A DNA stretch of 64,000 nt from Chryseobacterium camelliae (GTDB lineage: Bacteria; Bacteroidota; Bacteroidia; Flavobacteriales; Weeksellaceae). The translations under genes were made by a program, and so were the position numbers. The stretch lies in assembly GCF_002770595.1 (NCBI RefSeq), contig NZ_CP022986.1, positions 4,216,001 through 4,280,000 of the forward strand, in the 5' to 3' direction. Of this stretch, positions 54,866 through 62,044 are shown piece by piece. Under the pieces are notes generated by a model that searched no databases, was not told the DNA's origin, and was given only the letters and a program-made list of their open reading frames with translations. Every line of letters begins with the position of its first letter. Within the stretch, counting starts at the first letter, position 1.

Positions 54866-56515
54866 ATGTTTGATAAGCAACAAAGAAAGCTGAAACGGTC
54901 AGCGCGGCTGATCTCGGTACTCAGCAAATACGGATTCAGGGATCTGCTGGCCAGGATGAACGGCGGCAATAAACAGGAATATGCGGGCGGCGATGTTGAT
55001 CAGGATGCTCCAAAAGGAACGGTGTACGAGAGGATCAGGATGGTTCTGGAAGAACTCGGGCCTACCTTTGTTAAGCTTGGACAGTCATTCAGCAACCGGG
55101 AAGACCTGCTGCCGGTTGAGCTGATCCGCGAACTGGAAAAACTTCAGGATAAGGTGGAAACCGTAGCCATGAATGTAGAGGAAATCCTTGAGAATGAACT
55201 TAACATTTCCGTTACGGAACATTTTATTGAAATCAATGAAAAGCCTCTGGCTACGGCATCTATTGCACAGGTGTACCGTGCTGTACTGAAAGACGGAAGT
55301 CCGGTTATTCTTAAGATTAAAAAACCGAACGTGCAGGCTGTTATCGAAGATGACCTGCTGCTGATCAAAGACCTCGAAAAACTCGTTTCTTCCTATTCTG
55401 AAATAGGGGAGCGCCTTAACCTGAAGCAGGCGATTTCCACCTTTGAAAAATCGCTCCTGGAAGAAATCTCCCTGATCAACGAGAAAGAAAATATCCTGCA
55501 GTTTGCAAGGAATTTTAAAAATGACCCTGAGACCTATGTCCCCAAAGTATATGAGGAACTTTCCAATAATAATGTGCTGTGCATGGAATTCATTGACGGG
55601 ATTAAAGTGACAGACCTGTCAGGGTTGCAGAACCATGGGATTGACCCGGTGAAAATCTCCGAAGTAGGATTAAGGCTTTTTGTTTCACAAATCCTTGATT
55701 ACGGCTTTTTCCATGCCGATCCGCATGCCGGCAATATCCTGGTAAAAAAAGACGGAAGAGTCGTGTTCATCGATTTTGGGGCGGTAGGAAAGATTCAGCC
55801 GAATGATAAGGAGATTCTTGAAGAGCTTATTGTAAGTTTTGTAGCTAAAAATGCACGCAAAATCGTACGTTCCCTTAAAAAAATGGCGATCAAATATGAA
55901 ATCCCGGATGAAAGAAAGTTTGAGGCAGATGTACAGGAAATCATCAATTATATCCATAGTTCTTCCTTGCAGGACATTGATGTGCAGGATATCATCAATA
56001 CCATGAAAGATGTGCTGCAGGAAAACCGCCTGTATATGCCGGGCTATTTTTACCTTCTGTTCAAAGGCATCAGCCTGATAGAAGGGGTAGGACGGAATAT
56101 CAATCCGGACCTTGATGTGGTGAAAAGCCTGCATCCGTACACCAAAAAAATCCTTGCCCGGAAAATAAACCCTAAGAACTTGCTCAAAAGCGGCATGGAC
56201 CGTATGATGGATTTTACAGACAGTGTGGATGAAATCCCAAGAGAACTCAGGTCTGTCCTCCAGAAACTGGATGAAAATAAATTCACGGTTTCCAGCGAAA
56301 TTAAAAATATGGATGCCATAGGCAAGCTGATCAAATCCAGTGTCACCAATATCATTTTAGCCATTGTGCTGGGAGCTAATATCATTGCAACAGCGGTGAT
56401 TATGGTTTCTGAAAAAGGACCGAAGGTAGGAGAAATGTCCGTGATTGCCATATTAGGGTTTATTTTTTCCGTTTTTCTGGTGTTGGTGCTTTTGCTGAGG
56501 GTGAACAGGAAATGA
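54866..56515 (+). CDS. ABC1/UbiB-family atypical kinase
   Basis: 549-residue member of the UbiB/ADCK protein-kinase-like family, which supports quinone or lipid metabolism in other organisms. Signature parts are FVKLGQSFSNRED (KxGQ), PLATASIAQVYRA, FFHADPHAGNILV and VVFIDFGAVG (DFG). Two C-terminal hydrophobic helices (SSVTNIILAIVLGANIIATA and IAILGFIFSVFLVLVLLL) anchor it in the membrane. Start 54866 (MFDKQQRKLKRS) is chosen over a TTG at 54845. It is divergent from the toxin operon. Confidence 0.92.
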   Translation: MFDKQQRKLKRSARLISVLSKYGFRDLLARMNGGNKQEYAGGDVDQDAPKGTVYERIRMVLEELGPTFVKLGQSFSNREDLLPVELIRELEKLQDKVETVAMNVEEILENELNISVTEHFIEINEKPLATASIAQVYRAVLKDGSPVILKIKKPNVQAVIEDDLLLIKDLEKLVSSYSEIGERLNLKQAISTFEKSLLEEISLINEKENILQFARNFKNDPETYVPKVYEELSNNNVLCMEFIDGIKVTDLSGLQNHGIDPVKISEVGLRLFVSQILDYGFFHADPHAGNILVKKDGRVVFIDFGAVGKIQPNDKEILEELIVSFVAKNARKIVRSLKKMAIKYEIPDERKFEADVQEIINYIHSSSLQDIDVQDIINTMKDVLQENRLYMPGYFYLLFKGISLIEGVGRNINPDLDVVKSLHPYTKKILARKINPKNLLKSGMDRMMDFTDSVDEIPRELRSVLQKLDENKFTVSSEIKNMDAIGKLIKSSVTNIILAIVLGANIIATAVIMVSEKGPKVGEMSVIAILGFIFSVFLVLVLLLRVNRK

Positions 56516-56635
56516 ATATATGAGTAATGAGCAATGGTTAATGGGTAATTTGAAGTGTACGGGTTAAGATTTTTTTATGAATGAGTGGTTGAAACAGAAA
56601 ATGTAGGGGCTGACTGTACAGTGTATATCAGGGTT

Positions 56636-56668
56636 TTGAGAATGACAAATAATTAATACCTATCTTTG
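56636..56668 (+). promoter_or_regulatory. Promoter of the DEAD-box helicase gene, leaderless type
   Basis: TTG at 56636-56638, 22 bases of spacer, TATCTTTG at 56661-56668. The ATG is only five bases after the -7 element, so the transcript would start at or next to the initiation codon. Confidence 0.7.
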
Positions 56669-56672
56669 CACC

Positions 56673-58025
56673 ATGGAAAAACTCACTTTTGCAGATTTCG
56701 ACCTTCCGGTTAAGATCCTTGATGTTTTGGCAGATATGGAATTGTTTGAGCCTACGCCTATCCAGGAGAAAAGCTTAAAGCCTATACTTTCCGGCAGGGA
56801 TGTTATGGGAATTGCCCAGACCGGAACCGGAAAAACATTGGCTTACCTGTTGCCGGTGCTCAAAACCTGGAAATATAACAAAAACGGCAATCCTACTGTT
56901 GTCATCCTGGTTCCTACACGAGAACTGGTTGTTCAGGTAACGGAAATTCTGGAAAAACTGACTGAAAATATTACGGCTAGAGTAATCGGCATCTATGGCG
57001 GAAAAAACATCAATACCCAAAAACTGCTGTTCAACGATGGCTGTGATATCCTGGTGGGAACACCGGGAAGGGTTATGGATTTAGCGATTGATAATGCCAT
57101 TTCACTTAAGGAAGTTCAGAAACTGATTATTGATGAGTTTGATGAAATGCTGAATTTAGGATTCAGGCCACAGCTGACCCATATTTTTGAAATGATGAAG
57201 GGGAAGAGGCAGAACATTCTTTTCTCCGCTACCATGACGGAAGCCGTGGATGAAATGCTGGATCAGTATTTTGCCAGTCCGGTAGAGATTTCCCTGGCCA
57301 AATCCGGGACTCCGCTGGAAAAAATAGACCAGTCTGCCTATAAAGTGGAAAACTTCAATACCAAGATCAATCTCCTGGAGCATCTGTTGAAAAACGATTC
57401 GGAAATGTCCAAAGTTTTGATTTTCAATAATAATAAAAGGCATGCAGATCTTTTATTCAACAAAATAGAAGAGCTATTCCCGGAACAGTTTGATGTGATC
57501 CATTCCAACAAATCTCAGAATTACAGGCTGAAAGCCATGAAAAGATTTGAACATGAAGAAATCCGCGGACTTATTACGACAGATGTTATGGCAAGGGGAC
57601 TTGATATTTCAAATATTACCCATGTGATCAATTTCGAAGTTCCGGATGTTCCTGAACAGTATATTCACCGGATCGGTAGGACCGGTAGGGCAGATAAGGA
57701 TGGTAAAGCCATCACTTTTGTAACTAAAAAAGAGGAAACACTCGTCCTGGACATCGAATTGCTGATGGATAAGGAATTAAAATACCTTGATTTTCCGGAG
57801 GCTGTTAAAATCAACCCTAAAAAGATCGCTGCAGAGGAAGAGAATATTGTGATGAAAAACCCTGCCCAGGTAAAGCTGAATGAGGGCGGCGGCGCATTCC
57901 ATGATAAGATAGACAAAAACAAAAAAGAGAACTGGGGTGGCCCTTCAAAAAGGAAAGCGCCTAAGAAGTTCGGTGCCAACCGTGCCCAGCAGAAAGCAAA
58001 ATCGAAATCCAAAAGAAAGAAATAA
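56673..58025 (+). CDS. DEAD-box family RNA helicase with DEFD motif II
   Basis: ATP-dependent RNA helicase of 450 residues. Visible motifs in order: Q motif PTPIQEKS, motif I AQTGTGKT, Ia PTRELV, GG, Ib TPGRV, motif II written DEFD (IIDEFDEMLNLGF) where most members have DEAD, III SAT, V TTDVMARGLDI, and VI HRIGRTGRADKDG. The C-terminal 60 residues are Lys/Arg-rich (KRKAPKKFGANRAQQ, KSKSKRKK) and likely bind RNA. Start and promoter suggest leaderless mRNA. It is followed by a very long stem terminator. Confidence 0.93.
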   Translation: MEKLTFADFDLPVKILDVLADMELFEPTPIQEKSLKPILSGRDVMGIAQTGTGKTLAYLLPVLKTWKYNKNGNPTVVILVPTRELVVQVTEILEKLTENITARVIGIYGGKNINTQKLLFNDGCDILVGTPGRVMDLAIDNAISLKEVQKLIIDEFDEMLNLGFRPQLTHIFEMMKGKRQNILFSATMTEAVDEMLDQYFASPVEISLAKSGTPLEKIDQSAYKVENFNTKINLLEHLLKNDSEMSKVLIFNNNKRHADLLFNKIEELFPEQFDVIHSNKSQNYRLKAMKRFEHEEIRGLITTDVMARGLDISNITHVINFEVPDVPEQYIHRIGRTGRADKDGKAITFVTKKEETLVLDIELLMDKELKYLDFPEAVKINPKKIAAEEENIVMKNPAQVKLNEGGGAFHDKIDKNKKENWGGPSKRKAPKKFGANRAQQKAKSKSKRKK

Positions 58026-58066
58026 TAAAAATTCCCGGAAAACAATTTTCCGGGAATTTTTATTAT
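58022..58066. terminator. 21-bp perfect bidirectional terminator
   Basis: Arms 58022-58042 and 58046-58066 are perfect complements over 21 bp around loop CAA; the core is ATTCCCGGAAAA / TTTTCCGGGAAT with AT-rich ends giving T-runs on both strands. It separates the convergent helicase and SGNH hydrolase genes. The left arm overlaps the helicase stop codon. Confidence 0.93.
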
Positions 58067-58086
58067 GGATTGACTTAAAGCTATAT

Positions 58087-58743
58087 TTATTTCATATAAG
58101 GTTTCATGACAGAGGTCCAGAGGCGGTAGCCTTCAGGCGTCATGTGGAGCATATCTTCCACAAAAAGGTCCTTCCTTACATTTCCGGAAGCATCCTGCAT
58201 CACTTTGGTGATATCAATAAACTCAGCATTCAGTTCCTTTTTCATAAAAGCCGCAATTTTTTTGTTGGCTTCCTTCATCTGCGGCCATAGGTTTTCGCGG
58301 CTTGGCGAATACTTTATGGAGATATAATCGACTTCAATTTTTGGAAACCGTGCCCGGATCTTTTTATAAAAAGTCTTGAAGCGGTCAACCACCACCTGGG
58401 CTTTCAGATCTTTATTGTCTGCAAAATCATTTTCACCGCAGTAGACAATAATCTGTTTGGGCTGGTAAGGATTGAGGAGATCATCGGCATAATCATTCAG
58501 GTCTGTTAGCCTGGATCCTCCAAAACCCCTGTTGATAATCGTCTTATCCGGGAAATAGCTTGCAACATCGGTCCATTTGGTAAAGGATGAGCTCCCGATC
58601 AGGAGGATCGCATCTTTGGGCGGCGGGTTTTCCTGATCCAGTTTTTTGAAATTCTGGATGTCCTGCCAGTACATCGGCTTCTTTTCCTGTGAAAAGAAAA
58701 GGGCAAAAGTCAGCAGTAGAAATGCTGATAACGTCTTCTTCAT
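58087..58743 (-). CDS. Secreted SGNH/GDSL hydrolase
   Basis: 218-residue esterase-type hydrolase with signal peptide (1-19, FALFFSQ). Block I reads LLIGSSSFTKW with the nucleophile Ser, block II INRGFGGSRL (Gly), block III IVYCGENDFADN (Asn), and block V DMLHMTPEGYRLW with the catalytic Asp-x-x-His. All four SGNH residues are present, so it should be active. Typical substrates are acetylated sugars or lipids, not resolved here. It is monocistronic between terminators. Confidence 0.92.
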   Translation of the reverse strand: MKKTLSAFLLLTFALFFSQEKKPMYWQDIQNFKKLDQENPPPKDAILLIGSSSFTKWTDVASYFPDKTIINRGFGGSRLTDLNDYADDLLNPYQPKQIIVYCGENDFADNKDLKAQVVVDRFKTFYKKIRARFPKIEVDYISIKYSPSRENLWPQMKEANKKIAAFMKKELNAEFIDITKVMQDASGNVRKDLFVEDMLHMTPEGYRLWTSVMKPYMK

Positions 58744-58779
58744 TGTTTACTGTTTTAATACATTAATTCTTCGTTTCAT

Positions 58780-58803
58780 AAAAAACTCCCGATATTTCGG
58801 GAG
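58780..58803 (-). terminator. Terminator of the lipocalin-like gene
   Basis: CTCCCGA / TCGGGAG stem of 7 bp with loop TATT; on the minus strand six T follow. It lies ten bases after the stop of the upstream minus gene. Confidence 0.88.
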
Positions 58804-58812
58804 CCTTCTTTT

Positions 58813-59274
58813 TTATCTTTTGTAAGAGATATAGGTGACATCCACCACCTGATCTCCGTTTTCGTCTATATTATCAAATAATTTCATCAGCTTCAGTTCC
58901 GTACTGGTCAGGATAACCACTTTATATTTCCTTTCGCTGTCATTCAGGTATTTGATGTTCAGGTTTTTGGTATCGGTATCATAAGTATATGTTCCCTCAG
59001 TTTTCCCGTTGACCTGGCAGTTGGTTCCGCTTCCTGAATAATACGTATAAGAGGTAGAGTAATCAATACTGAAATAATAAGTGTCTTTTACAGCACACCC
59101 GGTAGGGGTGGAAGTTGACAGTACTGTTTTATTATCTTTTCCGGAAATAACTTCTTTTTTGACTTCTTTCCAATCTCCTTTCATCATGTCTAATTCATAT
59201 CCCTGAATGTCATCATCATTACATGAAGTAAGAGCCAATGCGGAAAAGGCAAATAAAAGTAGCTGTTTTTTCAT
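58813..59274 (-). CDS. Lipocalin-like lipoprotein
   Basis: 153-residue lipoprotein (lipobox LALTSCNDDD, Cys about residue 18) with an Asp-rich start. The body matches the lipocalin-like family common in Bacteroidota: MMKGDWKEVKKEV, then a YYFSIDYSTSYTYY strand and GTYTYDTDTKNLNIKYL. Probably periplasmic or surface-exposed, and ligand unknown. The -7 element five bases before the ATG suggests a leaderless mRNA. Confidence 0.8.
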   Translation of the reverse strand: MKKQLLLFAFSALALTSCNDDDIQGYELDMMKGDWKEVKKEVISGKDNKTVLSTSTPTGCAVKDTYYFSIDYSTSYTYYSGSGTNCQVNGKTEGTYTYDTDTKNLNIKYLNDSERKYKVVILTSTELKLMKLFDNIDENGDQVVDVTYISYKR

Positions 59275-59279
59275 TTTTA

Positions 59280-59287
59280 CAAATTTA
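59280..59287 (-). promoter_or_regulatory. -7 element of the lipocalin-like gene, leaderless type
   Basis: On minus TAAATTTG (TAnnTTTG), ending five bases before the ATG at 59274. No clear -33 TTG at the best spacing. Confidence 0.55.
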
Positions 59288-59466
59288 GAATATGCTAAAA
59301 TATAAATAAATTTGAAATATCCGTAATGAAATCACGGTTTTTTAAATGAATGTATACAGATAAAAGATTTATAAAAGAAGTGCAGATGGGAATTTCAGGT
59401 CATACAGATCAGAATTCCAAAAATAAAGGTTCTTATTTCCAAATCCTGATCTGAATTCCTGGTATC

Positions 59467-60630
59467 TTAATAACTCATTTCTACAATCTGATAAGCATCT
59501 TCCGGACTTAAGGCTTTATATTCTCCCAATCCGAGCCAGTTTCTTTCCGTAAACGCTTTTTGCACACGCTCAGCGGTATTCTGATAATCCGCTACATAGT
59601 CTGAAAGCCTGGTACGGATGTTCAGGCTGTGGAAAAATGCTTCCATTTTCCTGATTCCGGCTTCTGCTTTTTCTTCCAGGCTGCCTTCAGTTATATTCCA
59701 TACCCTTTCCGCATATTGAGCCAGTTTTTCTTTTTTCGTCTCAAAATTATACCGGTAATGTGAAGGCGCAATGATCGCGAGCGTTCTTGCATGATCGATA
59801 CCGTAATAGGCGGTCAGCTCGTGGCCCATGGCATGTACTGCCCAGTCGGTAATTACCCCTTTCTGAATCAGCCCGTTCAGGGCCATGGTACAGCACCACA
59901 TGAAATTTCCGGCTGCATCATAATCAAAATCTTCGGCCATTACTTTAGGGGCAGTCTGCTGCAGGCTGACCAGGATACTTTCTGCGATCCTTTCCTGCAG
60001 GTCTGCTGATGAAGGCGCTGTCATGTACTGCTCCAAAACATGGGTGTAGGCATCGGCAATTCCGTTAGCAATCTGGTTTTTCGGAATTGACCGTACAACT
60101 TCAGGATCCAGTACGGAAAACTGTGGGAATAATCCGGGACCGCCGGAGGACAGTTTTTCATTGGTCTCCCTTCTGGAAATCACATATCCTGAATTCATTT
60201 CCGAACCGGTTGCCGGTAACGTAAGGATGGTTCCGAACGGCATTCCCTGGCCTTCGAAGGTCCGTACCGGTTTCTTCAGGATTTCCCATGGTTCGCCTTC
60301 ATATTCAGCTGCGGCAGATAAAAATTTAGTTCCGTCGATCACAGAACCGCCACCAACGGCTAACAGATAATTGATATTCTTTTCTTTGATGAAGTTAAGG
60401 GCATTGATCAGTACTTCATATTCAGGATTGGCCGGCACACCACCGAATTCATAGAATTCAAAGCCGGCCAGGGCCTTTCTTACCTGGTCGTACACCCCGT
60501 TGTTTTTAATGCTTCCGCCTCCGTAAATCATTAATATTTTAGCTCCCTCAGGAATCTCTTTTTCAATTTTGGCAATTTCACCTTTGCCGAAAAATATTTT
60601 GGTTGGATTTTTAAACTCGAAATTAAGCAT
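59467..60630 (-). CDS. Iron-containing alcohol dehydrogenase (YqhD/BdhA-like)
   Basis: 387-residue NAD(P)-dependent alcohol dehydrogenase of family III. MIYGGGSIKNNGVYDQV and AVGGGSVIDGTKFLSAA form the nucleotide site, and the metal ligands lie in ADAYTHVLEQYM and HAMGHELTAYYGIDHARTLA. GSEMNSGYVIS is a further family block. The fit is best to YqhD/butanol dehydrogenases that reduce aldehydes. A longer frame begins at 60654 but falls inside the -7 promoter element, so ATG 60630 (MLNFEFKNPTK) is used. Confidence 0.94.
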   Translation of the reverse strand: MLNFEFKNPTKIFFGKGEIAKIEKEIPEGAKILMIYGGGSIKNNGVYDQVRKALAGFEFYEFGGVPANPEYEVLINALNFIKEKNINYLLAVGGGSVIDGTKFLSAAAEYEGEPWEILKKPVRTFEGQGMPFGTILTLPATGSEMNSGYVISRRETNEKLSSGGPGLFPQFSVLDPEVVRSIPKNQIANGIADAYTHVLEQYMTAPSSADLQERIAESILVSLQQTAPKVMAEDFDYDAAGNFMWCCTMALNGLIQKGVITDWAVHAMGHELTAYYGIDHARTLAIIAPSHYRYNFETKKEKLAQYAERVWNITEGSLEEKAEAGIRKMEAFFHSLNIRTRLSDYVADYQNTAERVQKAFTERNWLGLGEYKALSPEDAYQIVEMSY

Positions 60631-60651
60631 TGTTCTAAATTTATGGTAGAC

Positions 60652-60659
60652 CAAATTTA
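60652..60659 (-). promoter_or_regulatory. -7 promoter element of the alcohol dehydrogenase gene
   Basis: On minus TAAATTTG, matching TAnnTTTG and 21 bases before the ATG at 60630. The -33 half is weak. It decides against the longer start at 60654. Confidence 0.55.
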
Positions 60660-60771
60660 CGGATTGCCCGGTGAAAACTGAGTTAATAAAGTTTTAAAAT
60701 TGATATGATGCATTTTTATGAAAGCTATTGCATCGATTAGGAAATGTAAAATATACTATTATTAAATCTAT

Positions 60772-60808
60772 TAAACCTTGTCAGGGTTCTGAACCCTGAC
60801 AAGGTTTA
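60772..60808. repeat. 17-bp perfect palindrome, REP-like
   Basis: TAAACCTTGTCAGGGTT and its exact complement surround the loop CTG. It lies between the ends or starts of flanking genes, with no T-run. From memory, very similar CAGGGTT-type palindromes are scattered through flavobacterial genomes; within this window I see only one. Confidence 0.75.
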
Positions 60809-60829
60809 GCAATGTCTGACATCTCGTTA

Positions 60830-61435
60830 TTAATCCTTGATGCAGTCTTTCCCTTTAAAATAGATCCCGTTGCTTTTGCTTTTCAAATGGCCGGTCTTCC
60901 TGTTGATGGTAATGAAGAACGATTCTTTCGTCGACGGGCATTTCTTTATTTTCGAAAGGTAAAGGAATACAGACTGGTCATCCATTGCATAGGAACTTCC
61001 CATAGTTGCGGACATATCAACAATAAATCCATAGGTATTGGCGATCAGGACGGCTTCCGGCAGGTTATCTACCGAGCCGATGAAATCCCTGAGCTGCCGC
61101 TCGGTAAAAAAGTATTGTGCCTTTCCGCTCTCGCAGGCCAACAGGTAGGAGAAGCAGTTTTCGCCGATGCACTGCTGGAAGAATCCTTTTTCCGGAGCCG
61201 GGTCATTGATCGTCATATAGGGAGGCATCTGGCTTTCATAGATCACAGCTTTGTCAGGATCCGTATTGTTGCGGAGGACAGACCAGTAATCATATTTTTT
61301 ATCGGGAATAATAAAGGGATAAAGCAGTTCCGTATTATCAAGGATTTCCGGGATTCTTTTAAAGTCGGAGGGAATTGATTTCTGAGCGCATGCTGAAACA
61401 AAACATAAAAAAAGAGCCGGGAAAAGTAATTTCAT
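60830..61435 (-). CDS. Hypothetical lipoprotein
   Basis: 201 residues from ATG 61435 (MKLLFPALFLCFVSACAQK; lipobox SAC). Several Cys in the mature part (for example CIGENCFSYLLACESG) may form disulfides. I recognise no family. A longer frame begins at 61468, but it would place a charged stretch before the signal peptide, so 61435 is used. It is 36 bases after the next lipoprotein gene upstream and perhaps co-transcribed with it. Confidence 0.68.
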   Translation of the reverse strand: MKLLFPALFLCFVSACAQKSIPSDFKRIPEILDNTELLYPFIIPDKKYDYWSVLRNNTDPDKAVIYESQMPPYMTINDPAPEKGFFQQCIGENCFSYLLACESGKAQYFFTERQLRDFIGSVDNLPEAVLIANTYGFIVDMSATMGSSYAMDDQSVFLYLSKIKKCPSTKESFFITINRKTGHLKSKSNGIYFKGKDCIKD

Positions 61436-61471
61436 TGGAAATGCATTTTTGCAGGGATAAAGAAGCATATA

Positions 61472-61876
61472 CTATTCCAATATGATCTTATAATACCCAT
61501 TTTCGTCCTTTACATCAATGCCAATTCCCGTAAATGTCAGCTTATTGATCTGATAACCGTCACAGCCGCCTTTGAATTCTGAAGACTGAATGGTAAAAGT
61601 GAAGTTCCTGAGATTGGAAGTGAAGGCATAGTTTTTTGTCCCGTTGTAAGCGCCTACATTTTCCAGAATCAGCATGTCTTCGCTGGTTTTGGTAAGTTGT
61701 ATGGTATTCTGGCTTTCCTCTTTCACGGAATAGTTCGTCAGCATCCCGTTGGTAATCAGGTTTTCATTGTTGGCATTCACCAGTTTAAAAGCGATCGGCT
61801 GAGGGGCGTTATAGCAGGTTTCGCCACAGGCCGTGAGCATAAAAGATGCTGAAAGAAATAGTAAGAGTTGCTTCAT
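61472..61876 (-). CDS. Hypothetical lipoprotein
   Basis: 134 residues with a lipoprotein signal (SASFMLTACGETC, Cys about residue 17) and a beta-rich body (IAFKLVNANNENLI, YNGTKNYAFTSNLRNFTFTI) ending YYKIILE. Paired Cys CGETC and GGCDGY may be bridged. No family recognised; it is the first gene of a two-gene minus-strand group. Confidence 0.68.
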   Translation of the reverse strand: MKQLLLFLSASFMLTACGETCYNAPQPIAFKLVNANNENLITNGMLTNYSVKEESQNTIQLTKTSEDMLILENVGAYNGTKNYAFTSNLRNFTFTIQSSEFKGGCDGYQINKLTFTGIGIDVKDENGYYKIILE

Positions 61877-62009
61877 AGGTTACGCTGATTTCTGTGCAAT
61901 TAAAAGTAATGATTAAAAACGTAGCTTTAAAATTATTTTTCCCGAGGATATTAATTCCGGATGATCAAAGAAATTAATCAAAATTTAACTGGATTTCAGC
62001 GGTACACGA

Positions 62010-62040
62010 TTTGAATTCACTGCAAAATCCATTACATTTG
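62010..62040 (+). promoter_or_regulatory. Promoter of ppc, leaderless type
   Basis: TTTG at 62010-62013, exactly 19 bases of spacer, TACATTTG at 62033-62040. The ATG at 62045 is only five bases further, so the mRNA likely begins at or one base before it. Confidence 0.78.
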
Positions 62041-62044
62041 TTAT

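Noticed and set aside
59380-59460. Imperfect inverted repeat (GATCAGAATTCC / CCTGATC) after the alcohol dehydrogenase gene
   Set aside because: The middle of the stem is poorly paired and no T-run is clear; kept out as a terminator.
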